Assembly: GCA_938003835.1 (NCBI GenBank)
Contig: CALKXJ010000008.1
Span: forward strand, 310,001-374,000
DNA: 64,000 nucleotides
Source of the DNA: an uncultured Bryobacteraceae bacterium
GTDB taxonomy: Bacteria > Acidobacteriota > Terriglobia > Bryobacterales > Bryobacteraceae
Direction: 5' to 3'
Position 1 is the stretch's first letter; the number at the start of each line of letters is the position of its first letter. Below are positions 50,283-60,316 of this stretch, piece by piece. The notes beneath the pieces were generated by a model that had not been told where the DNA came from, ran no database searches, and saw nothing but the letters and a program-made list of their open reading frames with translations. The position numbers were made by a program, and so were the translations under genes.

Positions 50283-52489
50283 TGGGCTTCCGGGTGGCGA
50301 TCCTCACCCTCTTCACTCTCCTGGCGGCGCAGGCCCAGAACCCTGCTTCCTGCCAGGAACATCGCCGTTACGGGCGCCTGGAAGCGGCGCGAGCCTGCTT
50401 CACCGCGCTGGTGCGCAGCCCGAATCCCTACGACCGCGCTGAAGGCCACTGGGGTCTCGAGCAGTACCGCGAGGCCAACGACCAGTTCCGTCTGGCCGTC
50501 GAGAGGGAACCGAAGAACGCCCTCTACCGCGTCCGCTGGGGACGCATGTATCTGGAGCGCTACCAGCCGGCGGATGCGGCGCAACTGTTCCGCGAGGCCC
50601 TGGAAATCGAACCGCAGAATCCGGGCGCCTTGCTCGGCCTGGCGCGGGTGGCTGCCCAAAGTTTCGAGGCCAAGGCCGTCGAGCTCGCCGAGGCGGCGCT
50701 CAAGGTCGACCCCAAGCTCGTCGAGGCGCGCGAGCTGCTGGCCTACTTGGCGCTCGAGGATGGCAACGAGGCGAAAGCCATCGAGGAGGCGGACCGGGCG
50801 CTCCGGACTTCGGCCGAAGCGCTGGATGCCCTGGCGATCCGCGCCACCATCGACTGGATGAACGACCGGGCCGAGACGCCGTGGATCGACCGGATTCTCG
50901 CTGTCAATCCGGCCTACGGCGAAGCCTATGCCACAGCCGGCCACTTCTTCGTGCTGAATCGGCGCTACGAGGAAGGCATTGCCTTCTACCGCAAAGCGAT
51001 CGAGCTCAACCCGCGGCTCTGGAAAGCCCGGTCGGAGCTGGGCGTCAACCTGATGCGGCTGGGCAGAGAGGAGGAGGCGCGCCGCCAGTTGGAGCTTTGC
51101 TACGCCAACGGCTATCAGAGCCCCGCCACGGTCAACACGCTCCGCTTGCTCGACAGCTACAGGAATTTCGAAACCTTCAAGACCCCCAACACCATCCTGC
51201 GCCTGCACAGGAAAGAGGCTGCTTTGCTGCGTCCGTATTTCGAGGCGGAACTCAAACGCGCCATTGCCACCTTCGAGAAGAAGTACGGGTTCAAGCTCAA
51301 GCAACCTGTTCAACTCGAGGTCTACCCGGACCATGAGGATTTCGCGGTGCGCACGCTCGGCATGCCCGGCCTGGGCGCCCTCGGCGTCACCTTCGGTCAC
51401 GTCGTCGCCATGGACTCTCCTTCCGGGCGCAAGCCCGGCACTTTTCACTGGGCCAGTACGCTCTGGCACGAGCTCAGCCACGTCTTCGTGCTGGCCGCCA
51501 CCGGGCACCGCGTGCCCCGCTGGTTCACCGAGGGCATGGCGGTGCATGAGGAGACGGCGGTCTCCCCCGAATGGGGCGACCGCATCGACCCTTTGATCAT
51601 TCAGGCCATCAAGGAACGCAAACTCCTTCCGGTCACCTCGCTCGACCGGGGCTTCGTGCGGCCTTCCTACCCCGGCCAAGTCCAGGTCTCCTACTTTCAG
51701 GCGGGCCGTATCTGCGACTTCATCAACGAGCAGTGGGGCTACGCCAAACTGCTCGAGATGATCGAGGCCTTCGGACGCAGGAAGCAGACCGCGCAGGTCA
51801 TCGAGCAACAGCTCGGCCTGGCGCCCGAGGAGTTCGACCGCCGGTTTTTGGCCTGGCTGGACGCGAAGACACGAAAACTGGTTGACGGCCTCGACGAGTG
51901 GAGAAAGCAGATGAAGGCGCTCGCGGAGGCGGCCAGGGCCGCGCGGCACGACGAGGTGCTCGCGCGCGGCCCGGCGCTGCGCGACCTGTACCCGGATTTC
52001 GTCGAGGAGGGCAACGCGTATGAGCTGATCGCGGCGGCGCACCAGGCGAAAGGAGATTTGGCGGCCGCTGCCGATGAGCTCGAACGCTACGCCCGTGCGG
52101 GGGGACGCAGCCCGGCCGCGTTGAAGCAGCTCGCCCGGCTGCGCCGCGAGCAGGGAAGGACGCGGGACGCTGTGGCAGCGCTCGAACGGCTGCTTTACAT
52201 CTACCCCGTAAACGACGAAGAGCTCCACAGCCGGCTGGGCGAGCTCTATCTCGAGCTCGGCGAGCACGCCGGCGCGATTCGTGAGTACGAGGCCGTCATT
52301 GCCATGAACCCGCTCGATCAGGCGGCGGCGCGCTTCCATCTGGCGCGAGCCTATCAGGCGGCGGGGCGGCGCGAGGAGGCGCTCGAGCAGGTCCTCGCCT
52401 CGCTCGAAGCCGCGCCGGGCTACCGGCCCGCGCAGAAAATGCTTCTCGAACTCAGCCGGACCCAATCCAAGGAAAAGGAAGTCAAATAG
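50282..52489 (+). CDS. TPR protein with gluzincin (peptidase MA-like) domain
   Basis: The 735-aa exported protein (signal about 1-20) has TPR-like helical repeats at 30-270, then a metallopeptidase domain with HELSH (H396, E397, H400) and a third ligand E417 in RWFTEGMAVHEE. A second TPR region follows at 560-730 (ARAGGRSPAALKQLARLRRE; ELYLELGEHAGAIREYEAVI). The combination suggests a periplasmic zinc peptidase whose TPRs bind a partner, probably another product of this operon. It joins the previous gene at one base and MoxR2 at 2 bp. Confidence 0.85.
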   Translation: MGFRVAILTLFTLLAAQAQNPASCQEHRRYGRLEAARACFTALVRSPNPYDRAEGHWGLEQYREANDQFRLAVEREPKNALYRVRWGRMYLERYQPADAAQLFREALEIEPQNPGALLGLARVAAQSFEAKAVELAEAALKVDPKLVEARELLAYLALEDGNEAKAIEEADRALRTSAEALDALAIRATIDWMNDRAETPWIDRILAVNPAYGEAYATAGHFFVLNRRYEEGIAFYRKAIELNPRLWKARSELGVNLMRLGREEEARRQLELCYANGYQSPATVNTLRLLDSYRNFETFKTPNTILRLHRKEAALLRPYFEAELKRAIATFEKKYGFKLKQPVQLEVYPDHEDFAVRTLGMPGLGALGVTFGHVVAMDSPSGRKPGTFHWASTLWHELSHVFVLAATGHRVPRWFTEGMAVHEETAVSPEWGDRIDPLIIQAIKERKLLPVTSLDRGFVRPSYPGQVQVSYFQAGRICDFINEQWGYAKLLEMIEAFGRRKQTAQVIEQQLGLAPEEFDRRFLAWLDAKTRKLVDGLDEWRKQMKALAEAARAARHDEVLARGPALRDLYPDFVEEGNAYELIAAAHQAKGDLAAAADELERYARAGGRSPAALKQLARLRREQGRTRDAVAALERLLYIYPVNDEELHSRLGELYLELGEHAGAIREYEAVIAMNPLDQAAARFHLARAYQAAGRREEALEQVLASLEAAPGYRPAQKMLLELSRTQSKEKEVK

Positions 52490-52491
52490 CC

Positions 52492-53526
<1,035 letters not shown>

Positions 53527-53539
53527 GGAAGAAGGGGTG

Positions 53540-54427
53540 ATGCTCCAGCGGTTCCTCGATCCGAAGATTCTGGCCAGCATTTCGGGCCTCGACCTGGTGG
53601 CGAAGACCGTGGTGGACGGCTTCGTCGCCGGTCTGCACCGCTCGCCGGACTTCGGCTTCAGCCAGGAATTCGCCGAGTACCGCGCGTACACGCCGGGCGA
53701 CGACCTCCGGCATGTGGACTGGAATGTGTTTGCCCGCACCGAGCGCTGCTACCTGAAGCGCTACCGCGGTGAGACGAACACCCAGCTCACCCTGATGCTG
53801 GATGCCAGCGCCTCGATGGGATACACCTCCCACGGCATCACCAAGCTCGACTACGCCCGTTTCCTCGCTGCCTCGCTCTGTCATCTGGCCGGCCAGCAGC
53901 GTGACGCCGCCGGACTGATCGTCTTCGATGACGAGATCCGGCAGTACGTGCGGCCCTCGACGCGCCAGGGTCAGCTCTCGCGCCTGCTTCATGCCATCAA
54001 CGAGGCCGAGGCGCGCGCCCGTACGGACTTCGCCAAGCCCTTCCTGCATTTCCAGCAGTTCCTGCGCCGCCGCGGCATTGTCGGCGTCATCTCCGACCTC
54101 TTCGAGCGGCCCGAAACGGTGATCAAAACCGTCGAGCCGCTGCGCTTCCGCGGCAACGAGCTCATCCTGTTCCATGTGCTCGACCCCGAGGAGATCTCGC
54201 CTCGCCTCGGCGAGCCCGCCATTCTGGTGGACATGGAGACCGGCCGCCGCCTGGAGGTCTCTCCGGAATACGCCCGCACGGAGTACAAGCGGCGGATCGA
54301 GGACCACCTCCGCGAGCTTCGCGAGCGCGCCCTGGCCGCGGGTGTCGATTATTTCCTGCTGCCCACGGACCGGCCGCTCGACGCCGCCTTGCGCGAATAC
54401 CTGACCATCCGACAGGGGAGGATGTAG
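53540..54427 (+). CDS. DUF58 domain-containing protein (VWA-like)
   Basis: The ATG at 53540 gives 295 aa. The DUF58 signature is present (FAEYRAYTPGDDLRHVDWNV, CYLKRYRGETN). A VWA-like fold follows with a MIDAS-type motif LMLDASASMG. The protein has no signal or membrane segment and should stay in the cytoplasm as the usual MoxR partner. AAGGAAGAAGGGG lies before the start. It ends immediately before the next gene, with no gap. Confidence 0.93.
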   Translation: MLQRFLDPKILASISGLDLVAKTVVDGFVAGLHRSPDFGFSQEFAEYRAYTPGDDLRHVDWNVFARTERCYLKRYRGETNTQLTLMLDASASMGYTSHGITKLDYARFLAASLCHLAGQQRDAAGLIVFDDEIRQYVRPSTRQGQLSRLLHAINEAEARARTDFAKPFLHFQQFLRRRGIVGVISDLFERPETVIKTVEPLRFRGNELILFHVLDPEEISPRLGEPAILVDMETGRRLEVSPEYARTEYKRRIEDHLRELRERALAAGVDYFLLPTDRPLDAALREYLTIRQGRM

Positions 54428-56431
54428 ATGGGCTTCTTCGCGCCGTGGTTTCTGGCCGGGCTGGCGGCGGTCGCCATCCCCATCTATTTCCACTTGCTGC
54501 GCCAGCAGCTTGCCAACCCGCGGCCGTTCAGCTCCCTCATGTTTTTCGAGCGTTCCACCCAGAGCTCGATCCGGCATCGCCGTTTGCGCTATCTGGCCTT
54601 GCTGGCGGCTCGCCTGGCGCTGCTGATTCTTCTGGCGCTGGCCTTCGCCGGACCGTACGTCCTCCGCCCGGTGGCCTCGGCGAGTGAGCGGAGCCTGCTT
54701 CTCGTCGTAGTGGACCGCTCCTTCAGCATGCGGGCGGCAGACCGGATGGAGCGCGCGCGCCAGGAGGCGCTCGCGGTCCTCGGCGCGCGGCCTGCTGCGG
54801 CTCTGGCGCAGGTGGCGGCGCTCGACGCGCAACTCCATCTGCTGACCGAGCCGACCACGAACGCTGCCGAGCTGTCCGCAGCGGTACGCTCCATCGAGCC
54901 TACCGATGAGCGCAGCTCCTTCGGAGAGCTCGCCCGCGCCGTGCGCGCCCAGGCCGATTCCTCGGGCGCGGCAATCGAACTTCACCTGGTGAGCGACATG
55001 CAGCGCACCTCGATGCCTCCGGGCTTCGCGGACCTGGCTTTGGGATCCAGGGTGCGGCTGCGGCTACACCCGGTTGCCGAGACCGCCGAACCGAATTTCG
55101 CCGTGGAGAGCGTAATGGCGCCCGCCTCCATCTTCGACCCGGCAAAGGCGCGTGTGCAGGCTACAATCAGTGGTCTGAACGGCCCCGGCGCACGTCGCAC
55201 CGTCTCGCTGGTAGCGGCCGGAAAGGTGCTCGAGACGCAAACGGTGGAGGTGCCGGAAAACGGTCGCGCCACCGTCGAGTTTCGCTCGCTCCCCGTGCCC
55301 TACGGCTTCACCCGCTGCGAGGTGCGCATCGATTCGGCCGATCGCCTGCCTGGCGACGACCGCTTCCAGTTCGCCGTCGAGCGCGCTGACCCGCGGCCGC
55401 TGCTGTTCGTCCATGAGGCGCGCGAGAGCCGTTCGCTGCTGTACTTCCGCTCGGCGCTCGAATCGGCCCAGACGCCGGCCTTCCGCCTCCAGCCGGCGAG
55501 CGCCGATCAGGCCGCCTCCTTCGACCCGGCGCGGTTTCCGGTGATCGTGCTTTCCGACGTCGAGGCGCTCCCCGGGGCCTTCGAGCAAAAGCTCAAACAA
55601 CACATTCGCGACGGCGGCGCGCTGTTGATTGCCGGAGGTCCGGCTACGGCGCGCCGCGGGCGGCTGCCGGTGCTCGAGGAAAAGATTCTCGCCTCGCGTT
55701 ACGCCGCACGCACCGGCGAGCGCTTCCAGACCGCTTCGGCCGTCGATCCGGCGCACCCTTCCTTGCGCTTGGCCGCGGGCTGGGAGGCGGTGAAGTTTTT
55801 CCAGGTGGTCCCCATCGAGGCCGCCGGCGGCCGCGTGATCGCCCGCCTGGCCGACGGGACGCCGCTTATCATCGACCGCGCCTTCGGCGAAGGCCGCGTC
55901 ATTTACTTCGCCTCGAGCTTCGACAACATCGCCAACGACTTTCCGCTGCACCCCTCCTTCGTGCCCTTCGTCGAACAGACGGTGAACAGCCTCGGCCGCC
56001 TCCAGCAGCGCACTTCGAGCCTCGTGGTCGGCTCGTTCGTCGAACTGCGGTCGAGCGCCGAGCAGGGGCAGGCGGTCGAGGTCATCGGCCCGGAGTCCAG
56101 CCGCGCCCTCTCGCTCGAGGAAGCGGCCCGGGCACAGACTTTTCAGTTTGTTCGCGAAGGATTCTATGAGCTGCGCCGGGCGAGCAATCGCAATGAGATG
56201 ATTGCCGTCAACGCCGACCGGCGCGAGAGCGACCTCGCGCCGGTTCCGCAGGAGACCCTGGCGCTCTGGGAGAATACGGCTGAGGGGAAGCCGGAGGCAA
56301 GCCAGGCGGCAGGCGCGACTCGACAGCCCTGGAATCTCTGGTGGTACCTGATGTTGCTGGTGGCGGCGGCCGCGCTCCTCGAATCCTTCGTCGCCGCCCG
56401 GTACTTGAGCATCGAAAGGGAGGTGGCATGA
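54428..56431 (+). CDS. BatA-like membrane protein with VWA domain
   Basis: The 667-aa protein opens with the BatA N-terminal module: a helix (FFAPWFLAGLAAVAIPIYFHL), RPFSSLMFFERSTQSS, and a second helix (LALLILLALAFAGPYV). A VWA domain follows with MIDAS-type DRSFSM. A GATase-like segment (GGALLIAGGPATARRG, GRVIYFASSFDNIANDFPLH) and a C-terminal helix (NLWWYLMLLVAAAALLESFV) complete it. It is the second VWA protein of the operon and probably sits in the inner membrane facing the periplasm. Overlaps the next gene by 4 bp. Confidence 0.92.
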   Translation: MGFFAPWFLAGLAAVAIPIYFHLLRQQLANPRPFSSLMFFERSTQSSIRHRRLRYLALLAARLALLILLALAFAGPYVLRPVASASERSLLLVVVDRSFSMRAADRMERARQEALAVLGARPAAALAQVAALDAQLHLLTEPTTNAAELSAAVRSIEPTDERSSFGELARAVRAQADSSGAAIELHLVSDMQRTSMPPGFADLALGSRVRLRLHPVAETAEPNFAVESVMAPASIFDPAKARVQATISGLNGPGARRTVSLVAAGKVLETQTVEVPENGRATVEFRSLPVPYGFTRCEVRIDSADRLPGDDRFQFAVERADPRPLLFVHEARESRSLLYFRSALESAQTPAFRLQPASADQAASFDPARFPVIVLSDVEALPGAFEQKLKQHIRDGGALLIAGGPATARRGRLPVLEEKILASRYAARTGERFQTASAVDPAHPSLRLAAGWEAVKFFQVVPIEAAGGRVIARLADGTPLIIDRAFGEGRVIYFASSFDNIANDFPLHPSFVPFVEQTVNSLGRLQQRTSSLVVGSFVELRSSAEQGQAVEVIGPESSRALSLEEAARAQTFQFVREGFYELRRASNRNEMIAVNADRRESDLAPVPQETLALWENTAEGKPEASQAAGATRQPWNLWWYLMLLVAAAALLESFVAARYLSIEREVA

Positions 56432-59400
56432 GCGCACGGGATCGCTTGAACGACTACCTGGTCCGGCTCGAGCGAAGACTGCGTTTGCGCGAAGCCTCGC
56501 GCGGGGCGGCGGCTCTGGGCGCCGGCGCACTCGGCTTGACGCTCCTGCTGGTGGTGATCCTCAACGAGCGCGCCTTCGCGCCGGCCCTGGTAACGGGCGC
56601 GCGCATCGTCCTCTTCCTCGCGCTGGGACTGACCGCCCTCTTCGGGCTCGTCCTGCCGCTCCTGCGCCTGAACCGGATCCGCGCCGCCCGCCGCGCCGAA
56701 GAGAGGTTTCCGGAGTTCGAAGAGCGTCTGCTCACCTACGCCGAGAATGCGCGTCGGGCTGAGCCGGATCCTTTCCTCGAGCTGCTCGCCGACGACGCCT
56801 TACGGGTGGCCCAGGCCGCCCAGCCCGGCCGAGTCGTGAGTTTCCGCCGAATCGGCACGCTGCTGGCAACGGCCGGCATCGCCGTGGGCCTGCTCTTCTG
56901 GCTGGCCGTCTCCGGGCCGGGCTATCTCGGTTACGGAACCAGCCTGCTGTGGGCCGGCGCCGCCCGAGGTGGAACGCCGCTTTATGACATTCGCGTCGTG
57001 CCCGGCGATCACAAGGTCCGCCGCGGCGCCGACCAGCTCGTCAGCGCTTGGTTGGCCGGATTTGAGTCCGGTGACGTCCGCCTCATGGCACGCTTCGAAG
57101 GCGCTACGAAGTGGGAAGAGGTGCGCATGCGCCCGGCCTCGCAGGGAGCCGGCTTCGAATTCCTGTTCGCGGGTCTGCCGGAATCGGTCGACTATTACGT
57201 TGTCGCGGGCGCGGTCCGCAGCCGCCAGTTTCGGCTCGAGGCGGTCGACCTGCCGCGCGTCAAGCGCATCCGCGTCACCTATCGCTACCCCGCCTGGTCG
57301 CGCCTGGCGCCGGCTGTCGAGGAGCAGGGCGGCGACCTGCGCGCCGTCCAGGGCACGGAGGCGGAGCTCGAGATCGAGACGGACCGGCCGCTCGAAAGCG
57401 CCGCCATCGTCATCTCCGACGGCCCGCAGATCCGGCTCGAGCCCTCGAAAGCCAACTGGTCGCGCGGGCGCCTCCGTATCGAGAAAGACGGCGTCTACCA
57501 CATCGCCGGTCTCTATGACGGAGATTCGGTGCGGCTTACGGAAGACTACTTTATCGAGGCCATCGAGGAGCGCGCGCCTGCGGTCCGCATCCGGCGGCCC
57601 GGCCGCGACTATCGCGCCAGCCCGATCGAGGAGGTCACGGTCGTCGCCGAGGCTGAGGACGACTTCGGCCTCGAGGAACTGAACCTGTTCTACTCGGTCA
57701 ACGGCGGGCCGGAGCGCAAAGTGAACCTGCTCGAGCGCCGGGGGACGAAAGAGGCCCGGGGTAACACGGTTATTGCCCTTGAGGATCACAAACTCGTCCC
57801 CGGGGATGTGGTGAGCCTTTATGCCGTCGCCCGCGATGCCCGCAGCTCGTCGCGCACCGACATGTTCTTCATCGAGGCGCAGCCCTTCGAGCGGGAGTAT
57901 TACCAGTCGCAGCAGTCCGGAGGCATGGGAGGTTCCGGCGAGCAGGACCAGAACCAGATTTCAGCCCGGCAGAAGGAGATCATCGCCGCCACCTGGAATC
58001 TCCTTCGCGACCAGAATCTGAGCCGCGCCAAGGCCGCCGAGGACGGCAAGTTCCTGTCCGAGGTGCAATCGGCCCTCAAGGAGCAGGCGCTTTCGCTCGC
58101 CCGGCGTATGCAGGCCCGCCAGCTCGCCGGCGCCAACGAGGAATTCCAGCGCTTCTCGCGAGACATGCAGGCGGCCGCGGCCGCCATGGCGGAGGCGGCT
58201 GACAAACTCAAGGCGCTGAGCTGGCGCGAAGCCCTCCCGCCGGAGCAGAGAGCGCTTCAGCACCTGCTGCGGGCCGAGTCGATGTTCCGCCAGATCCAGG
58301 TCGCCCGCTCCAGCCGTGGCGGCGCGGGCGGCGGTGGTGGAAACATGGGCCGGGATCTCGAGAACCTGTTCGACCTGGAGCTCGACACCGAGAAGAACCA
58401 GTACGAGACCGGGCAGAGGGCCGCCTCCGGCGCCGAGCAGTCGCGCGAACTTGACGAGGCGCTCCAGAGACTGCGGGAGCTCGCCCGCCGCCAGCAGGAG
58501 CTTGCACGGCAGCAGCGGCGCGAGCAGTCCTTCGAGCAGCGCTGGCAGCAGGAGATGCTTCGCCGCGAAGCGGAGCGGCTCGAGCGCCGCATCGAGGAGC
58601 TGGCCCGTGAAATGAGATCCCAGCAAAGCGGCGCGGTCTCCTCCCGGTCGCCGGAAGGTAAACGCTCCTCACAGGGCGCTGCCGGGGGCGAGCCGCGGCT
58701 CCAGCAGGCGCTCGAACGGCTTCGCCAAGCCACCGAGGAGATGCGCCGGGCATCGGCTTCCGGGCGGAGCTCCGCCGAGGCTTCAGCCGAATCCCGCCGG
58801 GCGGCCGAGCGCTTGCAGGAAGCAACCGAACTGTTGAGCGGCCTCCGGCGCCAGGAGGCCGGCCGCCAGCTCAGTGACATTCGGGAGCGGACCGAGCGGC
58901 TCGCCGCCCAGCAGCGCGAGTTCGCCGACAAGCTCAAGAGCCTTTATGCCAATCACCAGGCGATAACCGGCCAGCCGTCGCCCGGCCGCCAGCAGCCCGC
59001 CGTCGATCCCCGTCAGGTGGCACGCCTTGCGGAGGAAAAGAAAGAGATGGCGGACGAACTTCAGCGCTTGGAGCGCGACATGCAAGGGGCGGTGAGGGAT
59101 CTGGCCGGCTCCGAACAAAGCGCCTCCGCCAGAGTGCGCGAGGCTTTGGCCGAGATGCAGCAGCGCGAGCTGGCGCTCCGCATGAAGTACCTGGCGGAAT
59201 GGATCCGGCGCGGGCTGGGGGCGTATGCCTGGCTGCGCGAGGCGCCGGTGACCGAGGGCCTGGAGCGCCTCCGGCGCCAGCTTGGCGAGGCGGAACGTGC
59301 GCTGGGCGAAAGCCCGAAATCGCGGGAGGGGCTCGAGGGCGCGCTGGCGCGCCTCGAAGAGCTTCGCAATCAGCTTCAGCGGCTCACCGACGAGATGGGA

Positions 59401-59964
59401 CGCTCCCCAGAGGGCCGGCCCGGGGAGACTCGCGGCGGCGAACGCGCCCAGCCGGGCTCTCAGTCTCAGGGCGATCAGCGGGGCTCTCCGCAGGGAGGAC
59501 AGGCGCCCGGACCCGGTGACCGTTGGACCGGTGGTTTCCAGTACGGCGGTACGGGGCCGTTCCGTTCTTTCTCGGCGATGAACACCGGCGAGCGCCAACC
59601 GCCCGAGTTCGGCTTTGAACCCCCGGCTGCCGACGTGCGCGCAGTCGAGCAGGCTTACCGGCAGAGCCTGCGTGACCTGGCCGAGCTCCGGCAGGCGCTC
59701 GGCGAACGCCCCGAGCTTGCTTCCGACGTTCAGGAGCTGATCCGCCAGATGCAGCGGCTCGACCCGAAGCGCTTTCCCGGCAACCCGGCGCTGGTTGAAC
59801 AGCTACGCGCGCAACTGCTGCCGACGCTCGAACACGTCGAGCTCCGCTTGCGCCGCCAGCTCGAGGGGTCGGCGGAGGCGCGCACCGGGCCGGCGCAGCC
59901 GGTCCCTCCCGGCTATGCCGACGCCGTAGCAGAGTACTACCGGAAGTTGAGCCGGAGCCGGTGA
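56428..59964 (+). CDS. Large DUF4175-like membrane/coiled-coil protein
   Basis: I chose the ATG at 56428, overlapping the BatA-like stop; it gives 1178 aa. Three hydrophobic segments occur at about 27-47, 52-74 and 150-170. A beta-rich part (170-500) includes DYRASPIEEVTVVAEAEDDF. Then comes a very long Q/E/R-rich coiled coil (about 520-1000), with runs such as REQSFEQRWQQEMLRREAER and RNQLQRLTDEMG. A Gly/Gln/Pro-rich linker near 1010-1050 follows. It resembles DUF4175, a family that ends MoxR/VWA operons in other bacteria. It may span periplasmic space as a tether or scaffold. Confidence 0.82.
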   Translation: MSARDRLNDYLVRLERRLRLREASRGAAALGAGALGLTLLLVVILNERAFAPALVTGARIVLFLALGLTALFGLVLPLLRLNRIRAARRAEERFPEFEERLLTYAENARRAEPDPFLELLADDALRVAQAAQPGRVVSFRRIGTLLATAGIAVGLLFWLAVSGPGYLGYGTSLLWAGAARGGTPLYDIRVVPGDHKVRRGADQLVSAWLAGFESGDVRLMARFEGATKWEEVRMRPASQGAGFEFLFAGLPESVDYYVVAGAVRSRQFRLEAVDLPRVKRIRVTYRYPAWSRLAPAVEEQGGDLRAVQGTEAELEIETDRPLESAAIVISDGPQIRLEPSKANWSRGRLRIEKDGVYHIAGLYDGDSVRLTEDYFIEAIEERAPAVRIRRPGRDYRASPIEEVTVVAEAEDDFGLEELNLFYSVNGGPERKVNLLERRGTKEARGNTVIALEDHKLVPGDVVSLYAVARDARSSSRTDMFFIEAQPFEREYYQSQQSGGMGGSGEQDQNQISARQKEIIAATWNLLRDQNLSRAKAAEDGKFLSEVQSALKEQALSLARRMQARQLAGANEEFQRFSRDMQAAAAAMAEAADKLKALSWREALPPEQRALQHLLRAESMFRQIQVARSSRGGAGGGGGNMGRDLENLFDLELDTEKNQYETGQRAASGAEQSRELDEALQRLRELARRQQELARQQRREQSFEQRWQQEMLRREAERLERRIEELAREMRSQQSGAVSSRSPEGKRSSQGAAGGEPRLQQALERLRQATEEMRRASASGRSSAEASAESRRAAERLQEATELLSGLRRQEAGRQLSDIRERTERLAAQQREFADKLKSLYANHQAITGQPSPGRQQPAVDPRQVARLAEEKKEMADELQRLERDMQGAVRDLAGSEQSASARVREALAEMQQRELALRMKYLAEWIRRGLGAYAWLREAPVTEGLERLRRQLGEAERALGESPKSREGLEGALARLEELRNQLQRLTDEMGRSPEGRPGETRGGERAQPGSQSQGDQRGSPQGGQAPGPGDRWTGGFQYGGTGPFRSFSAMNTGERQPPEFGFEPPAADVRAVEQAYRQSLRDLAELRQALGERPELASDVQELIRQMQRLDPKRFPGNPALVEQLRAQLLPTLEHVELRLRRQLEGSAEARTGPAQPVPPGYADAVAEYYRKLSRSR

Positions 59965-60246
59965 TCAGGCCAGATAGTCGCCCAGGCTGCTCAAGAATCG
60001 CTGCGGGCTGATCTGTTCGCCGCGGTTCAGCCGCTCGAGAAGCTCGTCGATGACGCGCTTGGCCTCCTCTTTGGTGTAGTTGCGCAGGAAGCCGTCCACG
60101 AAATGCTCCCCGGCCAGCGCCCGGGCGATCTCGATCTCCTTGTTGTGCTCGTCGAGCTCGGTGAAGTAGACGACGCGGTACTGGCCGCTGTAGGCGGTCT
60201 CCCGGTACACTTCGAACATCGTCTTCTCCGATTCGATCCCAGCCAT
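59965..60246 (-). CDS. Conserved-looking 93-aa protein of unknown function
   Basis: The frame encodes up to 93 aa. A later ATG at 60219 (MFEVYRETAYSGQYRVVYFT) is a plausible alternative start and would give 84 aa. It is acidic and helical in the second half (EEAKRVIDELLERLNRGEQI), with no signal or membrane segment. I do not recognise it. It is convergent with the DUF4175 gene; the two stops lie back to back (TGATCA at 59962-59967). Base composition matches its neighbours. Confidence 0.6.
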   Translation of the reverse strand: MAGIESEKTMFEVYRETAYSGQYRVVYFTELDEHNKEIEIARALAGEHFVDGFLRNYTKEEAKRVIDELLERLNRGEQISPQRFLSSLGDYLA

Positions 60247-60316
60247 GTCTTCACCGAAAATAGCACAGGCCGCATCCTCGCCTGCTTCCGTTGTTTCCGG
60301 TGCGGCCTCCGGCGGC

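Noticed and set aside
47101-52465. Two long minus-strand open frames (693 and 734 codons) opposite the VWA, caspase-like and TPR genes
   Set aside because: Both are shadows of high-GC coding on the plus strand, without signal peptides, domains or ribosome sites.
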